A stretch of DNA of 64,000 nt from contig JAFKEW010000043.1 of the NCBI GenBank assembly GCA_017308375.1, positions 1 through 64,000 on the forward strand, given 5' to 3'. Below are positions 32,769 through 45,104 of this stretch, one piece after another. Below the pieces are notes generated by a model, which worked only from the letters and a program-made list of their open reading frames with translations, was not told where the DNA came from and did not search any database. Source of the stretch: Alphaproteobacteria bacterium. Its GTDB lineage: Bacteria > Pseudomonadota > Alphaproteobacteria > Micropepsales > Micropepsaceae. The translations under genes and the position numbers were made by a program. Position 1 is the stretch's first letter; each line of letters begins with the position of its first letter.

Positions 32769-33962
32769 CTATTTTGCCAGCTTCGGTTCGCGCGGCATAC
32801 CAAGCCCACGTTCCGAAATAATGTTTTTCTGAATCTGCGCCGTGCCGCCGCCGATGATGAGCCCAAGCTGAAACATGTACCCCCACTGCCACGAGCCATG
32901 ACTGCGCAGATAGGGGCTGTCGTCGTAGAGAACGCCAAACTCTCCCATGACGTCGATCGCGAGCGCCGATATTTGATGGGTAAGTTCGCAGGATTGAAGC
33001 TTCACGATCAGGCGCGCCAAGCCGGGGTCCTCACCCCTGCTCGCGCAGGTCAACTGCCGGAGCCCATTGAACTTCATGGCGGCAAGTTCCGCCTGAAGCC
33101 GTACCAGGCGGTCCCGGAAAATCGGATTGTCGATGGCCCGCTGCCCGTCGACGGTCTCCTCGCGCATCAGATCGACAAGGGCCTGGAACCTTGTTTCCAT
33201 GGCGGCCGGATCGCCCAGCATTCCGCGCTCGTATTTCAGTGTTGCGTTGGCGACGAGCCATCCCTGCCCGCGCTGGCCGACGATCTGCGTCTTCGGTACG
33301 CGCACATCCGTGAAGAAGACTTCATTGAATTCGGCATGGCCCGTCATGGTAGTGAGCGGACGGACTTCGATGCCCGGCGTCTTCATCGAGAAGATCAGAT
33401 AGGAAATGCCTTCATGCTTCGGCTTGTCGGGCTCGGTGCGCACCAGACAGAAAATCATGTCCGCCTCGTGCGCGGTGCTGGTCCATATCTTCTGGCCGTT
33501 GATGACGAAATCGTCGCCATCTTCAGTCGCCTTGGTCTGAAGGCTGGCGAGGTCTGAACCTGAACCCGGCTCGGAATATCCCTGGCACCAGACCACCTCG
33601 CCGCGAAGCGTCGGCTTCACCCATTTTTTCTTTTGCTCCTCGGTGCCAAGTTCCAGAAGCGTCGGCACCAGCATGGAGATACCCTGGTTCTGCAACGCCG
33701 CAGGCACACGAGCGGCGGAAAATTCCTCCGCGATGATGCGCGATTCCAGAATGTCCGGCATGGCGCCATAGCCGCCGTAGTCTTTCGGAATCGTCCGCGC
33801 CGCATAGCCGTGCTGGATCAGCAGTTGCTGCCAGGAACAGGCTTCGGGAGACGGACGCCCGGCAGCGCCGAGACCCTTAGGTGCCTGATCCTTGTGTTTT
33901 GTCAGGAACGCCCTGACCTCTTCCCGGAAAGCCTCGTATTTGGGGCCGTATGCCAGATCCAT
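32769..33962 (-). CDS. Acyl-CoA dehydrogenase, long type
   Basis: A 397-residue protein starting MDLAYGPKYEAFREEVRAFL. It has VVWCQGYSEPGSGSDLASLQT near 128-148 and INGQKIWTSTAHEADMIFCLVRT near 160-185. The C-terminus reads FQLGLIIGGGTAQIQKNIISERGLGMPR, so the usual Glu of the -E-I- motif is Gln here. If that residue is the base in this subclass, catalysis must rely on another Glu or on the partner subunit. Adjacent short-type gene and the DUF35/Ltp2 pair upstream suggest action on the same side chain. Confidence 0.85.
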   Translation of the reverse strand: MDLAYGPKYEAFREEVRAFLTKHKDQAPKGLGAAGRPSPEACSWQQLLIQHGYAARTIPKDYGGYGAMPDILESRIIAEEFSAARVPAALQNQGISMLVPTLLELGTEEQKKKWVKPTLRGEVVWCQGYSEPGSGSDLASLQTKATEDGDDFVINGQKIWTSTAHEADMIFCLVRTEPDKPKHEGISYLIFSMKTPGIEVRPLTTMTGHAEFNEVFFTDVRVPKTQIVGQRGQGWLVANATLKYERGMLGDPAAMETRFQALVDLMREETVDGQRAIDNPIFRDRLVRLQAELAAMKFNGLRQLTCASRGEDPGLARLIVKLQSCELTHQISALAIDVMGEFGVLYDDSPYLRSHGSWQWGYMFQLGLIIGGGTAQIQKNIISERGLGMPREPKLAK

Positions 33963-34001
33963 TCCAGATCTCCGATGCGTCGATGGCGATTGGTTCTATT
34001 T

Positions 34002-34424
34002 TTATTTCACGGCAGGCTTGAAACACGGAAGCTTGAATCCGTCGCCGATGTCCTTGAAGACAAGGGCCACGGGCATGTCGAGTTTCACCGCCTCCGGGTC
34101 GCAGTCGAGCAAGCGCGTCGCCATGCGGACGCCTTCTTCCAATTCCACGACCGCGGCTATATAGGGCACGTCGCGCGCGAAAGCCGGATGAAAAGGCTGG
34201 TAGGTCACCGTCCAGGAAAAAATGCGACCGCGACCGCCGCTCGGCTTCCACTCGTAATTCGGCGAGCCACATTTTGCGCACATGTAACGCGGCAGAAACC
34301 GCCAGGTATCGCAATAGCTGCACTGCTGAAAACGCAGGACGCCGTCCTGGCAAAGCTTCCAGAATTCCGCGTCGACCGGATCGACGGTCGCGGGCTGAGG
34401 ATATTTCGGTTGCTGAATTTCCAT
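34002..34424 (-). CDS. DUF35/OB-fold zinc-ribbon protein (ChsH2-like or aldolase partner)
   Basis: A 140-residue protein from ATG 34424 (MEIQQPKYPQPATVDP). The N-terminal rubredoxin-like zinc ribbon has CSYC near residue 37 and CAKC near 51. An OB fold follows (GRIFSWTVTYQPFHPAFARDVPYIAAVVELEEGV in pieces over 67-100). DUF35 proteins form complexes with Ltp2-type aldolases or MaoC hydratases in steroid side-chain degradation. It starts 2 bases after the Ltp2-like gene's stop, a near-certain functional pair. Confidence 0.88.
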   Translation of the reverse strand: MEIQQPKYPQPATVDPVDAEFWKLCQDGVLRFQQCSYCDTWRFLPRYMCAKCGSPNYEWKPSGGRGRIFSWTVTYQPFHPAFARDVPYIAAVVELEEGVRMATRLLDCDPEAVKLDMPVALVFKDIGDGFKLPCFKPAVK

Positions 34425-34426
34425 TT

Positions 34427-35596
34427 TTACCTCCTCAAAATCGCGAGGCTGCCGTCGCCCAGATCGCCCCATCCGGTCACGAGTCCGATTTCAGCGTCAG
34501 GAATTTGCCGCTTGCCTGCATCTCCGCGCAATTGGCGTGTCGCCTCAAGTACATGGTTGAGGCCCCACACATGCGCCTCGCTCAAAAGACCGCCATGCGT
34601 ATTGAGCGGAAACTTGCCGCCGAGTTCGATCTGTCCATCCTTGACGAAATCGAGTGCGCCGCCCGGCTCAAAATAGCCCAGGGCTTCGAGCTGCAGTAGC
34701 ACGACATAGGTGAAGCAGTCGTAAACCTGCAGAAAGTCCATGTCCTTCGGCGTCACACCGGCCATGGCGAAAGCGCGCGGCGCGGCATAGCTCAAACCGA
34801 TCTTGAAGGGGTCCGGCCGCGACGGAATATCGTCGGCAGGATAAGGATGGCCCTCGGCCGCGCCGGAGATATAGACCGGCCTGTGAGGCAAGTCCTTCGC
34901 CCGCTCGGCGCTCGTCACCACGACGGCGCAGGCTCCATCCGTTTCGAGACAGCAATCGAATAAACGGAACGGGGAGGACACCATGCGCGACCGCATGTAG
35001 TCATCCATCGTCATCGGTTGGCCGCAGGTCAGGGCGCGGTCGTTGAGTTGGGCATGCTTGCGGCACGCCATTGCAATCCAACCCGTCGCCTCGGGGCCGA
35101 CGTTGTAAAGTTTCGAGTGTCGCGTTGCGAGCCAGGCATACATCTGCACCGGCAACAGAACGCCATAGGGGAGATAGTAACCCCGGATGGTCGAGGTCAG
35201 CGTGTTCATATTCATCGGTCGGCTTGGTGGCACCCCCGCCTTGGGACGCAGCGCCGAGTAGCCGTTCCAGCCGAGCGTGACCAGCACGTTGTCGCAGACG
35301 CCGGAGGCCACGGCCATGGCGGCATTCTGCAACGCCGTGGTCGGGCTCGCGCCTCCCATATTGACCGTCGAGGCATATCGCAGCACATCGACGCCGAGGT
35401 TGGCGGCCAATTCCTCCGAGGTTGTATAGACGGGCGGCGGCACCATGCCGTCAATGTCCTTCGGCTTCAGCCCCGCATCCGCGATGGCCTGCCTCGCGGC
35501 ATCGAGCATCATGGCCACGGCCGTCTGGTCCGATCCCTTTACATAACTGGTCTCGCCGATCCCGACGATCGCGGCCTTGTCGCTGAAATTCTTCAC
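34427..35596 (-). CDS. Ltp2-like thiolase-fold aldolase (SCP-x/lipid-transfer type)
   Basis: A 389-residue thiolase-superfamily protein starting [21 protein letters not shown]. The position of the thiolase nucleophile is occupied by [13 protein letters not shown], without a cysteine, so it cannot perform ordinary thiolysis. Later motifs are [23 protein letters not shown] and [15 protein letters not shown], as in Ltp2/SCP-x-like proteins. Ltp2 with its DUF35 partner splits a 3-hydroxyacyl-CoA with a tertiary carbinol by retro-aldol cleavage. I infer the same chemistry; non-catalytic acetyl-CoA acetyltransferase annotation would be misleading. Confidence 0.82.
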   Translation of the reverse strand: MKNFSDKAAIVGIGETSYVKGSDQTAVAMMLDAARQAIADAGLKPKDIDGMVPPPVYTTSEELAANLGVDVLRYASTVNMGGASPTTALQNAAMAVASGVCDNVLVTLGWNGYSALRPKAGVPPSRPMNMNTLTSTIRGYYLPYGVLLPVQMYAWLATRHSKLYNVGPEATGWIAMACRKHAQLNDRALTCGQPMTMDDYMRSRMVSSPFRLFDCCLETDGACAVVVTSAERAKDLPHRPVYISGAAEGHPYPADDIPSRPDPFKIGLSYAAPRAFAMAGVTPKDMDFLQVYDCFTYVVLLQLEALGYFEPGGALDFVKDGQIELGGKFPLNTHGGLLSEAHVWGLNHVLEATRQLRGDAGKRQIPDAEIGLVTGWGDLGDGSLAILRR

Positions 35597-35686
35597 GAAT
35601 CTGCCCTCATAACCTCTGTTCCCCGCACGCGGCTTTTTCGATGAGCGGCCGCCAGGCTTCCGTTAAAAAAACATTCTGTTGACAGA

Positions 35687-36781
35687 TCAAGTCACCGGAA
35701 TGAGACATGAATGGACGGATTCCTGTCCCTCGATCTGGCGCGCCAGCGTCTTGATCGCCAGTTCAGCTTCCTCAAGCTCGAAATTATGAGTATGCATGAG
35801 TTCAAGAGGATATTTGCGGCGCTCGATCATCTCGATCGCCTTCTTGTATCCCGACGACGTAACGCCGATTGCGCCTTTGATGGTGATTTCCTTCATGACG
35901 ATAAGGTCGGAAACGAAGTCGGGGACAGGCTTAAATCCCTTGACGCCGGCAAGGACGACCGTTCCGCCCATACGGATACAATCCAGCGCATCACGGACCG
36001 GCTGAGTCGCGTAGGACGTGACCTCAACGATGACATCCGCGCCCTTTCCGTTTGTTAGCGCCCGCACGCGATCGACAACATTTTCGTTCTGCACATCGAT
36101 GATGTGATCGGCACCAAGAGCGAGCGCCATCTGGAGCTTGTTTGAATCGGCCGCAAGTCCTGTAACTATGATCTTTCCCGCGCCGGCTTCACGCGCGGCA
36201 ACGACGCTCGCAAGCCCGCGCTGTCCGGGCCCAAAAATCAAAACCGTATCGCCAACCTGCGTCTGCGGAATCTCCACCGCCCAGCGGAAGCCTGCGCCCA
36301 GCGGATTGAACATGACCGCCAGCTCCGCCGGAAGGTTCTTGTCCATCTTGTGAAGGATCGTGTTGGGCGCGAGATACATATATTGCGAATAGGCGCCCCA
36401 GAGACCCGGCGCCTCCGTGAGCGGAATATACGAGTAGATCTGGCGGCGGTCGCAGAGATGATAATGCCCGCCGACACAGGTGTCGCAGCAATGGCATGAC
36501 AGCATCGTCTCGATGGCGACCCGGTCGCCGACATCGACACCCCAGCGCCTGGCAGCCTTGTCGCCGATCGCCTCGATGATTCCGAGAGGTTCGTGCCCCG
36601 GAATCACCGGCATCGGAGTCCGCAAGGCCCCTTCGTATTGTTCGTAATCGCTGCCGCAAATGCCGCAGGCTTCGATACGGAGGATGGCGCTGTCGTCGGC
36701 GATCTGGGGGATCGGCAAATCGCGGGCTTCGAGTTTACGCGGAGCCGTCTGCACCATCGCCATCGATTTTTTCGGCAGCAT
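35687..36781 (-). CDS. Zinc-dependent alcohol dehydrogenase (MDR family)
   Basis: A 364-residue medium-chain dehydrogenase; ATG 36781 follows GGGGAG. The catalytic zinc site is in ACGICGSDYEQYEG and GHEPLGIIEA; structural zinc cysteines are in CHCCDTCVGGHYHLC near 95-109. The nucleotide motif is FGPGQRGLASVVAAREAG near 180. It should oxidise an alcohol to an aldehyde or ketone, for example a P450 product that feeds the Baeyer-Villiger enzyme or the ligase. It is divergent from the CMD gene, with an inverted repeat in between, and may head the minus-strand side-chain operon. Confidence 0.88.
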   Translation of the reverse strand: MLPKKSMAMVQTAPRKLEARDLPIPQIADDSAILRIEACGICGSDYEQYEGALRTPMPVIPGHEPLGIIEAIGDKAARRWGVDVGDRVAIETMLSCHCCDTCVGGHYHLCDRRQIYSYIPLTEAPGLWGAYSQYMYLAPNTILHKMDKNLPAELAVMFNPLGAGFRWAVEIPQTQVGDTVLIFGPGQRGLASVVAAREAGAGKIIVTGLAADSNKLQMALALGADHIIDVQNENVVDRVRALTNGKGADVIVEVTSYATQPVRDALDCIRMGGTVVLAGVKGFKPVPDFVSDLIVMKEITIKGAIGVTSSGYKKAIEMIERRKYPLELMHTHNFELEEAELAIKTLARQIEGQESVHSCLIPVT

Positions 36782-36821
36782 TTTCCACTCCCCGTTTCGT
36801 GTCGGCACCGACGATGTGTCG

Positions 36822-36860
36822 ATAACACATATATATTTTTTTAATGCTTGTATGTGTTAT
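36822..36860. promoter_or_regulatory. Inverted repeat in the divergent ADH/CMD promoter
   Basis: Perfect 10-base arms ATAACACATA (36822-36831) and TATGTGTTAT (36851-36860), 19 bases apart, in an AT-rich gap between two divergent operons. The half-site core AACACATAT also appears at 45228-45236, upstream of the enoyl-CoA hydratase gene. Confidence 0.6.
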
Positions 36861-36929
36861 ACAGGCTCAAAAGCAAGATGCGAAGACCTAAACTTCCGGC
36901 TTCGCCAAATTTGGGGAGGATTAGAAATA

Positions 36930-37499
36930 ATGGCCGACGAAACACCCAGGGTTCCCCTGCTGTCCGTGGCAGAAGCTGCAGCCGCGGCAGCGAAAGCCGG
37001 CATATCGGAACAAATGGCGCCACTCAGCGTCTTCCGGGTTTTGCTCCGACATCCCGATGTGGCGCACGAGCTTGCTTCGACGCTGACCACCCTGCTTTTC
37101 CAGGGCAACAAGCTCGATGCAAGACTGCGCGAACTCATCATCATGCGCATCGGCTGGAAAACGAAATCGCTCTATGAATGGACGCAGCATTGGCGGGTCG
37201 CCCGTATGCTGGACATTCCGGAAGCGGATCTGGTCGCGACGCGGGACTGGAAAAATGCCTCCTGCCTGTCCGACGCCGACCGCGCCATCCTCGCCGCGAC
37301 CGACGAGACGCTCGACGGCGGCATGATTTCGGACGCCACTTGGGCCGCATGTGCGGCGCACCTGAAAACGGCCGAAGAACGTATCGAACTGGTTGTCGCC
37401 ATCGGCAACTGGACGCTTTTCTCGCAACTGCTCAGGAGCCTAAAAATCCCGCTTGAGGATGGCGTCGTCGCCTGGCCACCGGATGGCAAGAAGCCTTGA
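36930..37499 (+). CDS. Carboxymuconolactone decarboxylase/AhpD-like family protein
   Basis: A 189-residue all-helical protein from ATG 36930 with GGGGAGGA upstream; an in-frame extension to 36660 runs into the neighbouring gene and is discarded. The CMD signature ELIIMRIGWKTKSLYEWTQHWRVARMLDI lies near 69-97 (given in full it is the helix pair that carries the active site). The redox CxxC of AhpD is absent, so peroxidase activity is unlikely. The role may be lactone decarboxylation, dehydration or an unknown step. It opens a plus-strand set with the hydratase and the OYE reductase. Confidence 0.8.
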   Translation: MADETPRVPLLSVAEAAAAAAKAGISEQMAPLSVFRVLLRHPDVAHELASTLTTLLFQGNKLDARLRELIIMRIGWKTKSLYEWTQHWRVARMLDIPEADLVATRDWKNASCLSDADRAILAATDETLDGGMISDATWAACAAHLKTAEERIELVVAIGNWTLFSQLLRSLKIPLEDGVVAWPPDGKKP

Positions 37500-37538
37500 G
37501 CAGACGAGAAATAACAATTCAAGAACAGGATCGAGACA

Positions 37539-40452
<2,914 letters not shown>

Positions 40453-40510
40453 GGAAACAAATGAAAAAACGAGGGCGTGGCAAGAGACCATATGAAATCA
40501 GAGTTGTCGC

Positions 40511-41350
40511 ATGAACACTAACATCCTCAAATCCGAACTACCCTCGGCGACAACGGTAAAATCCGCGACCCGCGTTCTGGAGATTTTCGAGTATTTCGAC
40601 GAAGTCAGACGCCCGGTGACGATTCAAGACGTGGCGCAGGCGCTGAGTTATCCTCATTCCAGCACCGCAGCTCTTTTGAAGAGCCTTGTCAGCCTCGGTT
40701 ATCTGGAGCACGACGACCAGGGCAGGACTTTTTTTCCGAGCATCCGGATATCTCTGCTGGGCAACTGGGTGGAGGCCGAGGCGTTACCTATCCGGAATGT
40801 TCGGCGCCTTATGAGACGGCTTTCGGCCGATACGGGGTGCACGATCATCCTCGCCGCGCGTCTGGGAGACCATGCTCAATATATAAAGGTGATTCAAGGC
40901 ACGTCGCCCATCCGCTTTCATGTCAAGCCAAGCACCAGGCGAATGCTCGCTTTTTCGACGATTGGCCGCGTTCTGCTCAGCGAACTTCCCTTACCCGAAG
41001 CGAGACGTTTGATTCAGGACGCCCTTGCCGCCATGCCGGAGCGACGAGCATCGACGCAGGAGATCGAAGACGAACTTCAAAGAATCAGAAAACGCGGCTT
41101 CGCGCTTTACAGCGATCTCGTGACTCCGGGGGCCACCATGCTGGCGATGCCCATTCCAACGGGCCCGTCCGGACGTCCGGTCGCCATCGGAATAGCCGCT
41201 CCCAAAGAGTATTTTCGCAGTCGCAAACAAACATTCACAGAGTTATTGAAAAACGCCATCGCCGAGCACATTTCACAAAACGGTCAAAGCCTTAAGGAGA
41301 CCCTCGGCGACGTGGACCAGCTCGAAGGCGACGATGATATAGCGCCGTAA
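40511..41350 (+). CDS. IclR family transcriptional regulator
   Basis: A 279-residue regulator. The winged HTH spans about 20-80 (SATRVLEIFEYF, TIQDVAQALSYPHSSTAALLKSLVSLGYLEHD). The effector-binding IclR domain runs from about 95 to 265, ending with AITAP-like GIAAPKEYF and a Leu-rich helix. IclR proteins commonly control aromatic or acyl-CoA pathways by sensing an acid intermediate. It follows the OYE gene on the same strand and its stop abuts that of the convergent hydrolase gene. Confidence 0.92.
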   Translation: MNTNILKSELPSATTVKSATRVLEIFEYFDEVRRPVTIQDVAQALSYPHSSTAALLKSLVSLGYLEHDDQGRTFFPSIRISLLGNWVEAEALPIRNVRRLMRRLSADTGCTIILAARLGDHAQYIKVIQGTSPIRFHVKPSTRRMLAFSTIGRVLLSELPLPEARRLIQDALAAMPERRASTQEIEDELQRIRKRGFALYSDLVTPGATMLAMPIPTGPSGRPVAIGIAAPKEYFRSRKQTFTELLKNAIAEHISQNGQSLKETLGDVDQLEGDDDIAP

Positions 41351-42244
41351 TCATCCGAGCTTTGTATTCAGGAAGCCGGCCATCTCGTCGATCGCCGCCC
41401 GGCCTTCGCTCAAGACCGGCGCAAACCAGTGCCAGACATGAATCATGTTCGGCCAGACATGAAGATCGGCGGATACGCCGGCTTCTTTCAATCTATCGGC
41501 CAATAAATGGCTATCCGAGAGCAAAACCTCCGAACTGCCGACCTGAATCAGGAATGGCGGCAATCCCTTGAGATCGGCGTATACTGGCGATGCTAGAGGC
41601 ATCCTGCGCGGGGTTGAAGTACCCAGATAGGCCGCCGTCCACAGCTCAAGATCGGCATGGCGCACCATCGGGTCCACATTCGCCTTCGCGCCGTAGGATG
41701 CGCCTTTATTTTCAAGATTGGCCCAAGGCGAAATACAAACGGCTGCGGCCGGAAGTCTGAGACCAGCATCGCGCGCCGCAAGAAGCGTAGCGACCGTCAG
41801 ACCGCCACCAGCCGAATCTCCTGCCACGGCGAGCTTCGCCGGATCGACACCCGTCTCGATTAACCAGCGATAAGAAGCAAGTGCATCATCGACCGCAGCC
41901 GGAAATGGATGCTCTGGCGACCGCCTGTAGTCGATCAGCAGAACCCGGCCATTCAGGGCAAGAGCTATATGCGCCGCAAGATGGCGATGCGAGTCGAGAG
42001 AACCAAGCGCATAGCCCCCTCCATGCAGATAGAGCAAAACCCGCTTGCCGACGCCGACAGCCGGCGCCAGCCATTCGCCGGGAACCCCGCCGGCGGAAAC
42101 CGGCGTGACCGTCACGCCTTCGGGAAGACCAAACGCTTTTCCGGCCTCGTCATACGAGGTACGAAAATCCTCAAGAGAACGAGCCTCCTCGGTCACAAGG
42201 CCCGTAAGCAGCTGACGAACGACAGCAAGTTCCTCAAGACTCAT
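41351..42244 (-). CDS. Alpha/beta hydrolase, HSL type
   Basis: A 297-residue esterase of the hormone-sensitive-lipase family. The oxyanion-hole motif LYLHGGGYALGS is near 68-79 and the nucleophile elbow AGDSAGGGL near 141-149 (Ser144). The acid and histidine fall in the last third (SEVLLSDSHLLADRL and NMIHVWHWF). It probably hydrolyses an ester or lactone, possibly the Baeyer-Villiger product. It is 15 bases downstream of the D-aminoacylase-like gene and may be cotranscribed. Confidence 0.88.
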   Translation of the reverse strand: MSLEELAVVRQLLTGLVTEEARSLEDFRTSYDEAGKAFGLPEGVTVTPVSAGGVPGEWLAPAVGVGKRVLLYLHGGGYALGSLDSHRHLAAHIALALNGRVLLIDYRRSPEHPFPAAVDDALASYRWLIETGVDPAKLAVAGDSAGGGLTVATLLAARDAGLRLPAAAVCISPWANLENKGASYGAKANVDPMVRHADLELWTAAYLGTSTPRRMPLASPVYADLKGLPPFLIQVGSSEVLLSDSHLLADRLKEAGVSADLHVWPNMIHVWHWFAPVLSEGRAAIDEMAGFLNTKLG

Positions 42245-42259
42245 TTTTGCACGCCCTCC

Positions 42260-43942
42260 TCAGGCCGCCGCGCCATGTCGCAACAGACGGCCCGGCAAAC
42301 GACCTTCGGCGCCCAACACATCGACGCCATTGCGCCGGACCAATGTCCCGTTGACGACGACGGCTGAAATGCCCGAAGCATCGGAAATCAGTCGGTCTTC
42401 GCCAGCAGGCAGGTCGTAGACTCTGCGAAGGGGACTTGCGCCAACCGTTTCGGCGTCGAAGATCAGGACATCGGCGGGCATTCCCACAGCGAGACGACCG
42501 CGATCCTTGATGCCGAACACCTCGGCGGGCCGCGATGTCAGCATCCGGACCGCCTCCTCCAGCGTCAAAACGCGCTTTTCACGGACCCATCTCCCGAGAA
42601 GATGCGTGGAAAAACAAGCATCGCAGAGTTGGCTCGCATGCGCGCCTGCGTCCGAGAGGCCGAGCACCGTGCAGGAATCGCGCAGCAACGTTGCCACTTC
42701 ATCTTCGTCCGCGTTCGCGACCGGCAGGCGGAACCGCGTTTGCAGATCGCTTTGAATCGAGAGGTCCAACGCAAGATCAATCGAGTTGCATCCGAGTTCC
42801 GCTGCTACATCGCGCACCAGCCGTTCCCCGAACTCCGGCCGATCCGGACAATGAGCGATGACCGCCTTGTCCCACGCATTGAGCATCGGACCGCGCATCG
42901 CGTCCCGGAATCCCGCTCGGAAAGAGTTGTCGGCGTAAAGCCGCAGTTTTTCCGCGCGGTCGGCTTTGTTCACCGGCGCGAAGACCGGCATGCTCTGGAA
43001 CAGAAACGGCTGATCGAATCGAAATTCAAAATTGAGCGGCCTGCAGGTGACCTGCGGAAATACCGCGTAACCAGCCGACTGAAGTTCGTTTGAACGCGCC
43101 AACTGCTCGGCCGCGGAGCCTACATTCAGCACCCCGCCGCCGCCCAGCAACGCCGTCCAACTGACATGGCGGCCGGAAACGCGGTTCAATTCCGCGAATT
43201 CGTCGAATGACAGTTCCTTGCCGACAGTCGCCTGTATCACGCCTTCGCCCGCGTCGCCCAGCGCCGATGCGATCTCCCGTATCTCGCTGAACTCCGCCAG
43301 CCGGCTTGGAACCGGTCTGCCCTCGTAGCCTACATGCGTCGGCGATTTCGAGGTCGCATAACCGAGTGCGCCCGCTTCGAGGCCCTCGCGCATCAGGTTT
43401 TTCATTTGCCTGACCTCCTCCGGCCGCGCCGCCCGTTCGGTGGATTCAGGCCCGAGGGCATAGAGGCGAAGCGGCGTATGCCCCAGAAGAACGGCCACGT
43501 TGATCAACGTACCCTTCTTTTCCACGACGTCGAGATATTCGGGAAACGTCTCGAACCCCCATTCATCGCCGAGACCGGCCTCAAGCGCCTTGACGCTCAT
43601 GCCCTCGACATTCTCGAGCGTCCGCAGAATAAGGCTGCGGTGCTCCTTGCGCGTCGGTGCGATGCCGAAGCCGCAATTGCCCACCACGACCGTCGTCACA
43701 CCGTGCCACGGCGAGATCGACAGCTTCCTGTCCCAAAGAAGTTGCGCATCGTAATGCGTATGGATGTCGACGATGCCGGGAGCAACCACCTGCCCCCGGG
43801 CGTCGATCGTCGTTCTCGCACCGGCGGGGGCGTGTCCCATAGCCACAACTTTGCCATCGCAAATACCGATGTCTCCGGCATAACCCGGGGAGCCGGTGCC
43901 GTCCACGATGAATCCGCCCACGATCTTCAGGTCGTAGTCCAT
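42260..43942 (-). CDS. Amidohydrolase, N-acyl-D-amino-acid deacylase family
   Basis: A 560-residue metal-dependent hydrolase. N-terminal strand region MDYDLKIVGGFIVDGTGSPG, then the metal pair His61 and His63 in DIHTHYDAQLLWD. The GVTTVVVGNCGFGIAP segment is typical of D-aminoacylases. C-terminal LGLSDAGAHASQLCDACFSTHLLGRW holds the late Asp. In catabolic clusters such proteins often act on cyclic amides, imides or unknown lactones, so the literal amino-acid role is doubtful. Coupled with the esterase gene downstream. Confidence 0.85.
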   Translation of the reverse strand: MDYDLKIVGGFIVDGTGSPGYAGDIGICDGKVVAMGHAPAGARTTIDARGQVVAPGIVDIHTHYDAQLLWDRKLSISPWHGVTTVVVGNCGFGIAPTRKEHRSLILRTLENVEGMSVKALEAGLGDEWGFETFPEYLDVVEKKGTLINVAVLLGHTPLRLYALGPESTERAARPEEVRQMKNLMREGLEAGALGYATSKSPTHVGYEGRPVPSRLAEFSEIREIASALGDAGEGVIQATVGKELSFDEFAELNRVSGRHVSWTALLGGGGVLNVGSAAEQLARSNELQSAGYAVFPQVTCRPLNFEFRFDQPFLFQSMPVFAPVNKADRAEKLRLYADNSFRAGFRDAMRGPMLNAWDKAVIAHCPDRPEFGERLVRDVAAELGCNSIDLALDLSIQSDLQTRFRLPVANADEDEVATLLRDSCTVLGLSDAGAHASQLCDACFSTHLLGRWVREKRVLTLEEAVRMLTSRPAEVFGIKDRGRLAVGMPADVLIFDAETVGASPLRRVYDLPAGEDRLISDASGISAVVVNGTLVRRNGVDVLGAEGRLPGRLLRHGAAA

Positions 43943-44000
43943 GAAAACGCCCTTTCTATGAATCGCAAAACATCAAGCCAGTATGTCCGTATACGGAGCG

Positions 44001-45104
44001 TCAAACGGCAAGCTTGTAGAGTTCCGCGACGTTGTCGTGGCATATCCAGTTGCGTTCCTGCTCGCTCAGATTTTTCGTGTGCTCTTCGAGCATCGCTTGC
44101 GACCAGGGCCAGGTCGAATCCGAATGTGGGAAGTCGTTCGCCCACATCAGGCGGCGAACGTTGCACATATCCTTCATTCTGAAGGCAACCCAGTCGTCCT
44201 GGAACGTCACATAGATGTTGTCGTTGAAATATTCGCTCGGCATGCGCTTGAGCGGCGGTGCCTTCATCCAGTAGCGATGACGCTTGTAGGCATGGTCCAT
44301 GCGATACATGTAGTGCGGAACCCAGCCCGCGTCGGCCTCGACGCAGACAACCTTGAGGTTGGGGAAGCGATCGAAGACACCGCCGAATATGAAGGTGCCC
44401 ATCACGTCCTGGCAGCCACGAATGATCGACAGGAAGCCGTTTATACGCGGTCCCCGGACCTGACCCGAAAGACTGTCCGATTTACCGGTCAGGATGTGGA
44501 ACGAGAGCGGCATGTCGCACTCGACAGCGGTCGCCCAGACCTTGTCGTATACAGTTGAATCATAATCCTCGACGGCGGGGTTTCCGGGCATCATCACGCC
44601 CTTGAACCCCATCTCCTTCGCATGCCTGATTTCCGCAACGCCATCTTCCGGCGATCGCATGGAAACCTGCGCAAGACCGTAAAGACGGTCAGGTGCCTCC
44701 GCGCAGTATTCCCGCAACCAGCGATTATAAGCGTCGAAGCAGGCCTTCTTGTAGTCGAAGTCGGGATGGTTGCAGATCACCATTCCGACCGTCGGATAGA
44801 TGAACTCGGCCGCAACGCCGTCCTTCTCCTGGTCCGCGACGCGGAACTTGGCGTCCCAGCCGCTCTTCCACAGGTCTTCGAAGGCGACACCCTCTGTCGT
44901 GATCTCCGCCGGATCCTTACCGGCGGCGGCCACCAGCCCCATCGGAACTGGAGACCCCATACCATCGACGATGAAAGCGTCGCCGACCTTGTCGATCCGC
45001 TGGATGCGCGGCGCGCGATCGCGGAATTTGGGATCAATGTAATCAACATAGCAATGCGGAGGTTCGGTGATGTGCGAGTCCGCGGATATGGGCTTCTTGA
45101 TCAT
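44001..45104 (-). CDS. Amidohydrolase 2 (decarboxylase/hydrolase-like) family protein
   Basis: A 367-residue TIM-barrel protein starting MIKKPISADSHITEPPHCYVDYIDP at ATG 45104, with GGGAG upstream. The family normally has an early metal site: here DSHITE retains His but lacks the full H-x-H pattern. Later signatures are MGVMMPGNPAVEDYD-like segments and WANDFPHSDSTWPWSQAML near 320-338. Amidohydrolase-2 proteins include ACMSD and gamma-resorcylate decarboxylases as well as hydrolases for beta-diketones. In this cluster ring C-C hydrolysis or decarboxylation is plausible, unproven. Confidence 0.82.
   Translation of the reverse strand: MIKKPISADSHITEPPHCYVDYIDPKFRDRAPRIQRIDKVGDAFIVDGMGSPVPMGLVAAAGKDPAEITTEGVAFEDLWKSGWDAKFRVADQEKDGVAAEFIYPTVGMVICNHPDFDYKKACFDAYNRWLREYCAEAPDRLYGLAQVSMRSPEDGVAEIRHAKEMGFKGVMMPGNPAVEDYDSTVYDKVWATAVECDMPLSFHILTGKSDSLSGQVRGPRINGFLSIIRGCQDVMGTFIFGGVFDRFPNLKVVCVEADAGWVPHYMYRMDHAYKRHRYWMKAPPLKRMPSEYFNDNIYVTFQDDWVAFRMKDMCNVRRLMWANDFPHSDSTWPWSQAMLEEHTKNLSEQERNWICHDNVAELYKLAV

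Noticed and set aside
34427..35596. Ordinary acetyl-CoA acetyltransferase
   Set aside because: The nucleophilic Cys of thiolases is absent and a DUF35 gene is adjacent, so an Ltp2-like aldolase is favoured.
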